Assembly: GCA_934446065.1 (NCBI GenBank) | Contig: CAKSDP010000027.1 | Span: 1 to 21,315 of the forward strand | DNA length: 21,315 nucleotides | DNA from: an uncultured Eubacteriales bacterium | Lineage (GTDB): Bacteria; Bacillota; Clostridia; Oscillospirales; CAG-272 | Reading direction: 5' to 3' | In this document: in pieces, positions 6,930 to 14,581 of the stretch | Numbering within the stretch: position 1 is the first letter of the stretch | Layout: the number at the start of each line of letters is the position of its first letter | Program-made: the position numbers and the translations under genes | Notes under the pieces: model-generated | The model's database searches: none | Told to the model about the DNA's origin: nothing | The model's input: the letters and a program-made list of their open reading frames with translations, nothing else

Positions 6930-7822
6930 CGGCGGAAAATTTCCGCATTCCGGAGTGCCTGAGATGCCCGCTGTGCGGACACCCGCTCGAGCGCAGCGAC
7001 GGCAGTGCCGCGTGTACCGGCGAGCGCCGGCATAACTACGATATCGCGAAGGAAGGGTACCTGAGCCTCCTGCCGCCCGGCCGCGCACGGAATTCCAAAA
7101 CCGGCGACGACGCGGAGATGATCCGCGCACGTGCGGCGTTCCTCGGCGGCGGAGGCTACGACCGCTATTCCGCCGAAGCCGTGGAGTTTGCGGCAAAGTT
7201 TATGGATCACGTGCCTGAGAGCGGCGCAGTCCTCGTCGATGCCGGATGCGGCGAGGGCAGACATACAGTGAATATGGCATCCCACCTCGCATCCGCCATA
7301 AAAGCTCCCGTTACGGCTCTCGGCTTTGATGCGTCGAAATTCGGCGTCCGCGCCGCAGCAAAGCGGTACGTCCGAGGCGAGTGCGCGGACGGAGTTACGC
7401 CGTTTTTCGCCACCGCGAATATATTTCACCTGCCGGTGGCATCGGAGTGCGCGGACATCTTTACAAGCCTGTTTGCTCCGCTGCCAGATGATGAGGCGCG
7501 GCGTGTGCTGAAACCGGGCGGCGTCCTGCTCATCTGCGCGGCGGGCGCGGATCACCTCCGCGAGATGCGCGAGATCATCTACGAGAACGTCATCCCGTCC
7601 GGCGGAGGAGCTGCGGTTCCCGACGGATTTGACGTCGCAGGCGAGAAAACTGTCAGCTATAAGCTGCCGTCCTTGTCCCGCGACGAGGTGATGAGCCTTT
7701 TCACCATGACCCCGTTTTACTATAACGCCCCCGCAGAAGGGCGCATGAGACTTGAAAATACACAGTCGCTCGCCGTCACCGTGCAGGTGAAATGCACAGC
7801 GGCAGTGCGGCGTGACATATAG
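6926..7822 (+). CDS. rlmA: RlmA-type 23S rRNA guanine-N1 methyltransferase
   Basis: This SAM-dependent enzyme methylates a guanine in helix 35 of 23S rRNA (G745 in Gram-negatives, G748 in the Gram-positive RlmA-II/TlrB branch, the latter linked to tylosin resistance). The N-terminal zinc finger is seen as CPLCGHPL (C14, C17), C30 and H36, followed by the signature NYDIAKEGYLSLLP and GDDAEMIRARAAFL. SAM motif I is VLVDAGCGEGRHT (about 102-114). The C30-x5-H36 spacing is two residues longer than in E. coli RlmA. The 298-residue length is slightly above the usual. The start overlaps the sortase stop by 4 bp, indicating translational coupling. Which guanine is modified cannot be read from the sequence. 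Confidence 0.88.
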   Translation: MTAENFRIPECLRCPLCGHPLERSDGSAACTGERRHNYDIAKEGYLSLLPPGRARNSKTGDDAEMIRARAAFLGGGGYDRYSAEAVEFAAKFMDHVPESGAVLVDAGCGEGRHTVNMASHLASAIKAPVTALGFDASKFGVRAAAKRYVRGECADGVTPFFATANIFHLPVASECADIFTSLFAPLPDDEARRVLKPGGVLLICAAGADHLREMREIIYENVIPSGGGAAVPDGFDVAGEKTVSYKLPSLSRDEVMSLFTMTPFYYNAPAEGRMRLENTQSLAVTVQVKCTAAVRRDI

Positions 7823-7854
7823 ATACAAAAACCGTAATATCGGAGAATGATATC

Positions 7855-8598
7855 ATGAAAATTTCACTTTGCATACCAATGTATAACGAATCGTCCATCG
7901 TCCGTGCGACGGTGGGAACAGTATTTGAAGCGATGGAGAAGCTTTCGCACGATACCGGCTACGAGTATGAGGTGCTTTTCTCGAACGACGGCTCGACGGA
8001 CGACTGCGCCGCCCTCGCACGTGAGGAGATCGAGCGTCTCGGCGCCGCCGACCGTATGCGCGTCACCGGCTACGAGCAGAATCGCGGCAAGGGCGCGGCA
8101 GTGCGCCACGCCGTCCTCGAGAGCTGCGGCGACGTCGTGATCTACACCGACTGCGACCTTGCCTACGGCACCGACGTCGTCGGCGAGGCTGCGCGCCGCT
8201 TCGATCCGCCGAAAACCGACCTCGTGATCGGCTCACGCAATATGTCGGACGACGGTTACGAGGGCTACACCTTCATCCGCAAACTCGCGTCAAAGATCTA
8301 TATAAAGGTGCTCTGCATCGTCGCGGGCTTCAAGCTCTCCGATTCGCAGTGCGGTTTCAAGGCGTTTTCCGGAGACGCCGCCCGCCGCGTTTTCAGCGAG
8401 GTCGAGACGGACGGATTTGCGTTCGATATCGAGGTCATCATGACCGCGATCAGCCTCGGCTACACAATCGGCGAGATGCCGGTAAAGATCGTTAACCACC
8501 GCGAGAGCAAGATACACGTGTTCTCCGACAGTATAAAGATGGTGCGCGACCTGCTCCACATAAAGAAGATGGTAAAGGAGCGCAGCCGCAGAAGATGA
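7855..8598 (+). CDS. GT2 glycosyltransferase, polyprenyl-phosphate hexose synthase type
   Basis: The 247-residue GT-A fold enzyme has the start IPMYNESS, NDGSTDD (44-50), an ENRGKGAAVRHA-like segment (EQNRGKGAAVRHA) and a DxD-type metal site DCDL (99-102). The layout, including IGSRN and the SDSQCGFKAF motif, matches the dolichyl/undecaprenyl-phosphate glucose or mannose synthase group. These enzymes load a sugar from a nucleotide donor onto a lipid carrier at the inner face of the membrane. No membrane helix is visible, and the basic C-terminus (KKMVKERSRRR) may hold it at the membrane. GGAG lies 9 bases upstream of the ATG. Its stop overlaps the next start. The sugar is not predictable. Confidence 0.87.
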   Translation: MKISLCIPMYNESSIVRATVGTVFEAMEKLSHDTGYEYEVLFSNDGSTDDCAALAREEIERLGAADRMRVTGYEQNRGKGAAVRHAVLESCGDVVIYTDCDLAYGTDVVGEAARRFDPPKTDLVIGSRNMSDDGYEGYTFIRKLASKIYIKVLCIVAGFKLSDSQCGFKAFSGDAARRVFSEVETDGFAFDIEVIMTAISLGYTIGEMPVKIVNHRESKIHVFSDSIKMVRDLLHIKKMVKERSRRR

Positions 8599-9710
8599 TC
8601 GCACAAAAACTGAGACGCGCCGTTTCCCTGACCCTTGTCGCGGCGGCAGTGCTCGTGGCGGCGCCGTCGTGCGCGAAGAGGTTCCCAGCAGCGATGAGCT
8701 ATAAGGGCGTCGAGATAAACGAGGCGCTGTATAAATACTACGTCTCGACCTACAAGGGAAAGTATCTCCAGACGTACAGCGACCTCAAGGATACCGCCGA
8801 GTTTTTCGACAGCGAGCTTACCGCAGGCAAGACCGGCGAGGAGGTTCTGTCGGAGCTGATCTACGGCAATATTTCGCAAACGCTTATCTCGGCGGCGGAG
8901 TTTGATGCGGCAGGACAGAAGCTCACCTCCGACGATACTTCCGAGATCGACAGCTATATCGAGAGCATGACGGACGAGCTTGCAAGCGGCAGCCGCCGCA
9001 CGCTGAACGGCTACCTCGGCGAGTTTTCGATAAATGTTGATATGCTGCGCGAGGCGCTCATCCTCGAGAAAAAAGCGGATCTCTATATCGACTACCTGTA
9101 CGGCGATAACGGCGCCGAGGCGCTCACCGACGACGACAGAGAAACGTATTACGAGAACAACTACGTCCGTTTCCAGCAGATATACATAAACAATATCAAG
9201 GTCTACGAGACCGATTCAAAGGGATACTATATCCAGGACGAGAACGGCAATTATCAGATGCGCGACCTCACCGATGAGGAGTCGGCAGAAGCGGAGCGGA
9301 AAATAAAGGCTGTGCGCGAAGCGCTCGAGCGCGGAGACGATTTCTCCGAGCTGCAGGCGGAGTATTCCGACAGCAAGGACTATACCGGCGGGTACTACTT
9401 CTCCGCCGAGAGCGCGTCGGATTACCTTACGTCGGTCGTGAGCGCGGCGTTCACGCTTGACGAGGGCGAGTGGATGTACGTCGATGCCGCCTCCCCGAGC
9501 GGCGCTTTCTTTATAAAACGCCTTCCCCTCGACGAGGGTGGGTATAAGGCGGACGCCAACTCGGATTTCTTCGATGGCTTCGACGACGCCGTGATGGGCG
9601 TAAAGTTTGCTGAGAAGGTAGAGTCACTGAGAGACGAGATCACGGTGGATCGCGATTTTCTCGACTCGGTAACGGTCAAGGATTCGCCTGCGAACTACTA
9701 CTATTACTGA
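8595..9710 (+). CDS. PrsA-like lipoprotein with parvulin-type domain
   Basis: The 371-residue protein starts with a basic and hydrophobic segment ending in the lipobox-like APSC (C26), so it is probably a lipid-anchored exported protein. An N-terminal SurA/PrsA-like helical region (about 35-185) precedes a parvulin-like PPIase domain (about 191-310). The domain is recognisable from LERGDDFSELQAEYSD, TGGYYF, AAFTLDEGEW and AFFIKR. The canonical first His-containing strand (HIL) is replaced by FQQIYIN, and a Tyr/Asp-rich insertion follows, so isomerase activity may be lost and a chaperone role is likelier. The ATG overlaps the glycosyltransferase stop by 4 bp. It could assist folding of exported proteins, including sortase substrates. 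The tail ends in four tyrosines. Confidence 0.78.
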   Translation: MIAQKLRRAVSLTLVAAAVLVAAPSCAKRFPAAMSYKGVEINEALYKYYVSTYKGKYLQTYSDLKDTAEFFDSELTAGKTGEEVLSELIYGNISQTLISAAEFDAAGQKLTSDDTSEIDSYIESMTDELASGSRRTLNGYLGEFSINVDMLREALILEKKADLYIDYLYGDNGAEALTDDDRETYYENNYVRFQQIYINNIKVYETDSKGYYIQDENGNYQMRDLTDEESAEAERKIKAVREALERGDDFSELQAEYSDSKDYTGGYYFSAESASDYLTSVVSAAFTLDEGEWMYVDAASPSGAFFIKRLPLDEGGYKADANSDFFDGFDDAVMGVKFAEKVESLRDEITVDRDFLDSVTVKDSPANYYYY

Positions 9711-9726
9711 TTTTCCGGAGGCGTGC

Positions 9727-10203
9727 GTGATAATAACGGAAAGATCATCGCTTCGCATCGAGCCGATGAGCGAGAGCGAAATGCGCAATATGTGCGAGAG
9801 GTACCGCGTAAGCGACCCCGAGCTGTCCTCCGCATACGCGGAGATGCTCGATGGATGCATCCGCCATCCCGATGAGTTCGTGTGGTACGCCTGCCATAAA
9901 ATATGCCGCGCGGACGGCACGTTTGTCGGAGATCTGTGCTTCAAGGGAATGCCCGCCGCAGGCGATCCGGAGATCGGATACGGCATCCTTGATGAGTATC
10001 AGGGGCGCGGTTACGCAACCGAAGCCGTCCGCGCGGCGTGCAAGTGGGCGCTTGAGCAGCCCGGAGTCGTGGCTGTCTCGGCTGAAGCCGAGGCGGATAA
10101 CGCACCGTCGCTGCGGGTCCTCGAAAAGGTCGGCTTTGTCCCCACCGGGGAGATCGGAGCCGAGGGACCTCGCTTTCGCCTCCGCCGCGTCACAAACGAA
10201 TGA
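9727..10203 (+). CDS. GNAT-family N-acetyltransferase
   Basis: The 158-residue protein has the acetyl-CoA binding motif A as EYQGRGYATEAVRAA (about 90-104), preceded by the PEIGYGILDE strand and followed by an AEADNAPSLRVLEKVGF motif. Together these are typical of the RimJ/RimL-like branch of GNAT enzymes. It transfers acetyl from acetyl-CoA to an amine of a protein or small molecule; the acceptor is unknown. The start is GTG at 9727, supported by GGAGG 5-6 bases upstream. It lies in the sortase-dusB operon, 16 bp after the PrsA-like gene. Confidence 0.88.
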   Translation: MIITERSSLRIEPMSESEMRNMCERYRVSDPELSSAYAEMLDGCIRHPDEFVWYACHKICRADGTFVGDLCFKGMPAAGDPEIGYGILDEYQGRGYATEAVRAACKWALEQPGVVAVSAEAEADNAPSLRVLEKVGFVPTGEIGAEGPRFRLRRVTNE

Positions 10204-10228
10204 AATACATACATGAAAGGCTTATTAT

Positions 10229-10762
10229 ATGAAAAAACATACTTGGTTCCGCGCAGCTCTCGCCGTGCTCGCGGCATTGATCGCCGTGACCGCGCTCGCA
10301 TCGTGCGGCAAGAAGGTCGAGCACGCAGGATATAAGCTTGCCGCAGGCGAGGCTGACGATTTTGATTTTTATGTTCCGCAGTCGTGGACCGTCAGCATGA
10401 CCGAGGGTACAGTCGCCGCGTATTGCTCTGCCGCAGACCCGTCAAGCATTTCACTCATGCCGGGCGAGCTTGAGCACGCCGATTCCACCCCCGACGATTG
10501 GTGGGCGACCTACGAGAGCGAGTTTTCCGCAGTCTATGACGACTATAACCTTATCGAGACGAAAGACGATTCACTCGGCGGTACGGCGGCAAAGACGTAC
10601 GTGTTCTCGGGGAAGCTGCTCGATACCGAGTACCACTTCGAGATAACGGCGGCAGTGAGAAGCGGCAGGATCTATATGCTGACGTTCACCTCGACTCCCG
10701 ATAATTATGAGAATCACGCCGATACGCTTGCCGACGTGAAGGAGTTTGTCAAATTCCACTGA
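10229..10762 (+). CDS. Small PsbP-like lipoprotein
   Basis: The 177-residue protein has a signal with a clear lipobox LASC (C26), so it should be anchored to the outer face of the membrane. The mature part has a DFYVPQSWTVS strand, a central acidic region and ITAAVRSGRIYMLTFTSTPDNY. This resembles the PsbP/DcrB-like alpha-beta sandwich found in many small Clostridia lipoproteins of unknown role. No catalytic motif is visible. The start ATG at 10229 has GAAAGG upstream. The gene sits between a GNAT gene and a cysteine desulfurase in the same operon. Function is unknown. Confidence 0.78.
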   Translation: MKKHTWFRAALAVLAALIAVTALASCGKKVEHAGYKLAAGEADDFDFYVPQSWTVSMTEGTVAAYCSAADPSSISLMPGELEHADSTPDDWWATYESEFSAVYDDYNLIETKDDSLGGTAAKTYVFSGKLLDTEYHFEITAAVRSGRIYMLTFTSTPDNYENHADTLADVKEFVKFH

Positions 10763-10776
10763 TAGGCGGAGAGAGA

Positions 10777-11928
10777 ATGAATTATTTTGACTGGACGGCG
10801 ACCACCCGCCCGAGTGCGCGTGTGATCGAGATCGTTAATAAAACAATGACCGAGGAGTGGGGCAACCCCTCCTCGTTTCACCGCGCGGGCGTCGGCGCTG
10901 AGCGCATGGTAACAAAGGCACGCAGCGAGGTGTCGCGCGCCCTCGGATTCGGACGGCCTGTGCGCGGCGAGGTTATATTCACCTCCGGCGGCACGGAGGC
11001 AAACAACCTGTTCCTCCTCGGCGCAGCTCACGCAAAATCGCGCCGCGGGCGCATACTCATAACCTCGGGCGAGCACGCCTCGGTTGAAAATTCGGCGGTA
11101 GCGCTCGAGCGCGAGGGCTTTGAGGTCGTGCGCATCCCGACACTCGGCGGTGTGCTCGATATCGACAAGGTGCGAGCCGCGTCCGACGGGGTCATCGCGG
11201 CGTCATTCATGCTCGTGAACAACGAGCACGGAGCCATATACGATGTCCGCGCCGCAGCAGCGGCAGTCCGCGAAAAATCGCCCGCAGCGGTGATCCATAC
11301 TGATGCGGTGCAGGCGTTTATGAAGGTGAAGTTCACGCCGGAACGGCTCGGCGTGAACGCCGTCAGCATCAGCGCACACAAGATCGGTGCGCTGAAGGGC
11401 ACGGGAGCGCTGTGGATCGACGAGCGCATGGTGAAGGAAAAGTGGATCTGCCCGCAGATATACGGCGGCGGGCAGGAAAAGGGCTACCGCTCCGGCACGG
11501 AGAACGTGCCCGGGATCTGCGCACTCGGCGCGGCGGCAGCCGAATCGCTTGAGTGCTTCGACGAGAGAATGGCGGCGGTTGCCGGACTACGCGCGCTGCT
11601 TGAGGAGCGCCTCGCCGACAGCGGGCTTGTGCTGAATCTCCCGCCGCAGGGCGCGGCTTTCCCGGGAATACTCAGCGTGACCGCCCCGGGGGTCAAGAGC
11701 GAGACGCTGCTCAACGAGATGTCGGGTCGCGGATTCTGCATATCCTCCGGCTCCGCGTGCTCCTCGCACGGGAAGAAAGCGAGCCTTGCGCTCGCGTCGT
11801 TCGGGCTTGATGCTGCGGCAGCGGACTCGACCGTTCGCATAAGCATCGGCTATGCGAACACGGAGGACGAGGTGTGCGCCCTCGCGGCGAATCTTGCGGA
11901 CGCGGCGGCATCGCTCAGGCGGAAATGA
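10777..11928 (+). CDS. Cysteine desulfurase (NifS/IscS family)
   Basis: This PLP enzyme converts cysteine to alanine and carries the sulfur as a persulfide for Fe-S clusters or tRNA thiolation. It has 383 residues, usual for the family. Landmarks are the N-terminal YFDWTATT, FTSGGTEANN (68-77), GEHASVEN with the PLP-stacking H100, HTDAVQAF, the PLP lysine K202 in SAHKIGALKG, and RSGTENVPG. The catalytic cysteine is C328 in SSGSACSSHGKK. GGAGAGAG lies just upstream of the ATG. No IscU scaffold gene is adjacent; instead the stop overlaps the dihydrouridine synthase start, which hints at a role in tRNA modification, though that is inference. Confidence 0.95.
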   Translation: MNYFDWTATTRPSARVIEIVNKTMTEEWGNPSSFHRAGVGAERMVTKARSEVSRALGFGRPVRGEVIFTSGGTEANNLFLLGAAHAKSRRGRILITSGEHASVENSAVALEREGFEVVRIPTLGGVLDIDKVRAASDGVIAASFMLVNNEHGAIYDVRAAAAAVREKSPAAVIHTDAVQAFMKVKFTPERLGVNAVSISAHKIGALKGTGALWIDERMVKEKWICPQIYGGGQEKGYRSGTENVPGICALGAAAAESLECFDERMAAVAGLRALLEERLADSGLVLNLPPQGAAFPGILSVTAPGVKSETLLNEMSGRGFCISSGSACSSHGKKASLALASFGLDAAAADSTVRISIGYANTEDEVCALAANLADAAASLRRK

Positions 11929-12926
11929 CAATGAATTCTGAGATAGGAAGTGTGCGGATCGGCGACACCGTGCTTGAGCGCGGCGTGTTTCTTGCGCCGA
12001 TGGCGGGATTTACCGACGCGGCGTTCAGGCGGATCTGCGAAGAGCTTGGCGCGGCGGCGACGGTGACGGAGATGCTGTCGGCGAAGGCGATATGCTACGG
12101 CGACAAAAAGACGTTGGAGCTTGCGCTGATCCCGCGCGGGAGCGCACCGGTGTCGGTGCAGATATTCGGCCACGAGGAGGCGGACATCGGCGGAGCAGTG
12201 CGGCGGCTTCTCTCGGGCGAGTTCGACGATGTGATGCACGAGCGGCCGATGGCGATCGACATAAACATGGGCTGCCCGGTGAAAAAGATCGTGGCGTCGG
12301 GCGACGGCTCGGCGCTGATGCTTGATCCCGCGCTGTGCGCGAGGCTTGTGGCGGCTGCTGTTGCAAACTCGGGCGGTGTGCCGGTGACTGTGAAGATCCG
12401 CGCGGGGTTCGACGCGGCTCGCGTGAACGCACCGGAGGTGGCGCGTGCGGCTGTATCGGGCGGGGCATCGGCGGTTTTTGTGCACGGTAGGACGAGGGAG
12501 CAGTTCTACGCTCCGTCGTCGTCGAACGAGGTGATCGCTCGGGTACGCGAGGCGTTACCGCCGGAGATCCCGGTGATCGGGAACGGTGATATATGCGAGG
12601 CGGCGGACGCGATCCGCATGATTCGCGAGACGGGGTGTGACGGGGTTATGATCGGGCGCGCGGCGCTTGGCGATCCGTGGATATTTGAGCGGATCCGCGC
12701 GTTGCGCGACGGTTCGGATGTGCGCGAGGTATCGCTTTATGAGCGGATGGCGATGGCGCGGCGGCTTTGCCGCGAGGTATGCGATCGCTACGGAGAGGAG
12801 TGCGGGGTACCGATGTGCCGCGGCAGGGCGGGGCATTTCATTCGCGGGGTACCGGGTGCTGCGGCGATTCGCGGTGCGCTGTTCCGCGCTGTGACGCTCG
12901 CCGAGATTGAAGACTGTCTCAGCTGA
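11925..12926 (+). CDS. dusB: tRNA-dihydrouridine synthase, DusB type
   Basis: This FMN enzyme reduces uridine to dihydrouridine in the D-loop of tRNA using NADPH. Seen are APMAGFTDAAFR (FMN site), the catalytic cysteine C117 in DINMGCPVKKI followed by GDGSALM, VKIRAGF, VHGRTREQ, GNGDI and IGRAALGDPWIFERI. The length of 333 residues is typical. I place the start at ATG 11925, which overlaps the desulfurase stop as ATGA. A second ATG at 11931 is also possible, being better spaced from AGGCGGA. A frame reaching back to a GTG at 11874 has no support. It is the last gene of the eight-gene operon; no strong terminator is seen other than hairpins of the following repeat. Confidence 0.93.
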   Translation: MTMNSEIGSVRIGDTVLERGVFLAPMAGFTDAAFRRICEELGAAATVTEMLSAKAICYGDKKTLELALIPRGSAPVSVQIFGHEEADIGGAVRRLLSGEFDDVMHERPMAIDINMGCPVKKIVASGDGSALMLDPALCARLVAAAVANSGGVPVTVKIRAGFDAARVNAPEVARAAVSGGASAVFVHGRTREQFYAPSSSNEVIARVREALPPEIPVIGNGDICEAADAIRMIRETGCDGVMIGRAALGDPWIFERIRALRDGSDVREVSLYERMAMARRLCREVCDRYGEECGVPMCRGRAGHFIRGVPGAAAIRGALFRAVTLAEIEDCLS

Positions 12927-13175
12927 CGCGGAGGGGACGAAGAGGGGACGCGTGTTCTTTTCTTAAAAGGGGAACGGTCGCTTTCTTAAAAGAAAGCTCC
13001 GCAAAGAATTTTATACTGGACATATATAATTGGTATGTGCAAGATATAAGCTTCAGTTGAAATTGAGAGACATCCCACGTTATAGTTCGTCCAAACTATC
13101 AGAAGACTGCACGTGAGCGGTTTCCGCTCTCGCGGCTCCCGCCACAGACGTGGAGTTTATGCGAAACGAAAAAAT

Positions 13176-13336
13176 CCTCCCTTGTGTAAAGGGAGGTGGC
13201 AGTCCCCGAGACTGCCGGAGGGATTGAGGGACTAAGGGTAAGCAGAAACCTCAATGCTGTATGTTTGCATAATTCTCTCGTATAACAATCCCTCAGTCAG
13301 CCATACGGCTGACAGCTCCCTTTACACAAGGGAGCC
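13176..13336. repeat. Inner inverted-arm element of copy B
   Basis: Arm 1 (13176-13226) and arm 2 (13286-13336) are inverted relatives. Both carry the CTCCCTT-GTGT-AAAGGGAG hairpin. The second hairpin is GGCAGTC/GACTGCC in arm 1 and AGTCAGCC/GGCTGACA-type in arm 2. Both end inward in GAGGGATTG or its complement. The 59 bp between the arms is poorly conserved with copies A and C. Confidence 0.78.
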
Positions 13337-13397
13337 TTTTCTATACCCTCGCATTTACTATATCTATTTTAATAGGTTAAAAGTTTTTAGGGAGAGC

Positions 13398-13432
13398 GCG
13401 AGAGGGGATTTTTTCAAAAAATCCCCTCTCGC
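13398..13432. other. Perfect 17-bp palindromic hairpin, right end of copy B
   Basis: GCGAGAGGGGATTTTTT (13398-13414) is the exact reverse complement of 13416-13432, with a single C between them. In RNA the T6/A6 part would be the loop-proximal stem. It lies 38 bp beyond the pfkA stop and about 470 bp beyond dusB, so it could help end transcription from either side, although no T-run follows the stem. Confidence 0.7.
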
Positions 13433-13439
13433 AATAATA

Positions 13440-13465
13440 TTCGTATGTCTTTTTCGTATGTCTTT
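13440..13465. repeat. 13-bp perfect tandem duplication
   Basis: TTCGTATGTCTTT occurs twice head to tail (13440-13452 and 13453-13465), between the repeat's right hairpin and the pfkA stop codon. It probably arose by slippage. Confidence 0.8.
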
Positions 13466-13470
13466 GCCCC

Positions 13471-14535
13471 TTATTGGGTTATCTCGTCAACGATGTCGTA
13501 CAGCTTCGCAAATTCAGCGTGCTTCTGCTCGCAGCGAGCCTTCATCTCAGCAACCTGAGCCTCAGTGAAGCGATCGAGATCGCCGTCCTTCAGCTTGCCC
13601 TTGTACATTCTGTCCATGATGAGAGCGAACTGAATGTCCATAGATACGATCTTGCTGTCGCGTTCGCAAATAACGAGATCGCTCTTGCCCTCGAAGAGAG
13701 CCTCAACCGCAGCATCACCCATCTTAGCCGCAAGCAGCCTGTCGCGCAGAGTCGGTGCGCCGCCGCGAACAACGTGAGCAAGACGTGCAAACTTCGTCTC
13801 AACACCGGTGCGCTCCTGAATGCGCTTTGCAAGTCCCTCGGAGAAGTTCTCAACACCCTCGGCAACCATAACAAGGAAGCTGCGCTGACCGGCAGCTCTC
13901 ATGCGGATGATCTTCTGCATCATCGCCTCCTCGTCAAACGGAGCCTCAAGAATAACGGTCGCAACAGCACCGCACGCAATTCCGGTCTGGACCGCAATGT
14001 CGCCTGCCGCTCTGCCCATGACCTCGATCACGTTGCAGCGAGCGTGGGATTCGCAAGTGTCGCGCAGCCTGTCAGCCATCTGAATTACAGTGTTCATCGC
14101 AGTGTCAAAACCGATCGACGCGTCAGTGGACGTGATGTCGTTGTCGATCGTGCCGGGAATGCCGATCGTCGGAATTCCGCGGCTGGAAAGGTCGGTAGCA
14201 CCTCTGAACGTGCCGTCGCCGCCGATGGCAACGATTCCGTCAATGCCGTTCTTTTCGCAGTTTGCGAGAGCCTTTGCCATGCCCTCCTCGGTCTTGAACT
14301 CAAGGCATCTGTCCGAGTAAAGAATCGTGCCGCCGAGGGGCGCGATGTTCGCAACATCCTTCGGGGACAGGATCTTCATGTCGTCCTCGAGAAGTCCCGA
14401 GTAGCCGCGCATGAGACCGTATACCTCAACGTTGCGGCGGATAGCACTGTTGACGACCGCGCGAACGCACGCGTTCATTCCGGGAGCGTCGCCGCCGGAG
14501 GTAAGAACCGCGATTTTTCTGAATTTTGCAGACAT
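13471..14535 (-). CDS. pfkA: ATP-dependent 6-phosphofructokinase
   Basis: This cytosolic glycolytic enzyme makes fructose 1,6-bisphosphate from fructose 6-phosphate. It has 354 residues, slightly longer than the roughly 320 of classic PfkA because of a C-terminal extension (about 325-354). Visible are LTSGGDAPGMN (11-21), GGDGTFRGA (105-113) and PGTIDND with catalytic D131. The Gly-Asp-Gly in GGDGT indicates ATP rather than pyrophosphate as donor. EVMGRAAGDIA and the HVVRGGAPTLRDR allosteric/substrate region are also present. GGGAGG lies 8 bases upstream of the ATG. It follows the deacetylase gene by 42 bp and probably has its own promoter (14554-14581). Confidence 0.96.
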   Translation of the reverse strand: MSAKFRKIAVLTSGGDAPGMNACVRAVVNSAIRRNVEVYGLMRGYSGLLEDDMKILSPKDVANIAPLGGTILYSDRCLEFKTEEGMAKALANCEKNGIDGIVAIGGDGTFRGATDLSSRGIPTIGIPGTIDNDITSTDASIGFDTAMNTVIQMADRLRDTCESHARCNVIEVMGRAAGDIAVQTGIACGAVATVILEAPFDEEAMMQKIIRMRAAGQRSFLVMVAEGVENFSEGLAKRIQERTGVETKFARLAHVVRGGAPTLRDRLLAAKMGDAAVEALFEGKSDLVICERDSKIVSMDIQFALIMDRMYKGKLKDGDLDRFTEAQVAEMKARCEQKHAEFAKLYDIVDEITQ

Positions 14536-14553
14536 AATAATGTCCTCCCTTAT

Positions 14554-14581
14554 GTTATACTTAGCTTTTTTGAGTTGTCAG
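14554..14581 (-). promoter_or_regulatory. Possible internal promoter for pfkA
   Basis: On the minus strand CTGACA (14576-14581) and TATAAC (14554-14559) are 16 bp apart, each matching consensus at five of six bases. The -35 box overlaps the deacetylase stop codon. Transcription would start close to the pfkA ribosome site. Confidence 0.5.

Larger units (their letters stand above)
12980..13432 (+). repeat. Composite intergenic repeat, copy B (complete)
   Basis: This full copy lies between the convergent dusB and pfkA genes. Order: left hairpin GCTTTCTT/AAGAAAGC with an AA loop (12980-12997); GCAAAGAATTTTATACTGG; an AT-rich stretch; a GC-rich core (13111-13144) containing GAGCGG-TTT-CCGCTC; inverted arms at 13176-13226 and 13286-13336; AATAGGTTAAAAGTTTTTAG; and a right hairpin (13398-13432). 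The short frames inside it, such as one encoding an FNRLKVFRESARG-type peptide, also occur in copy C purely because the DNA is repeated. No transposase or protein gene is seen in this roughly 540-bp gap. Confidence 0.85.

Noticed and set aside
12980..13432. Possible CRISPR array because of repeated hairpin units
   Set aside because: The units are inverted, not direct, only two per copy, and there are no regular spacers or cas genes.
13254..13568. Reading frame encoding an FNRLKVFRESARG-type peptide, also at 18650-18889
   Set aside because: The two peptides match only because the underlying repeat DNA matches; they continue into hairpins and, at 13254, into pfkA antisense. Likely spurious.
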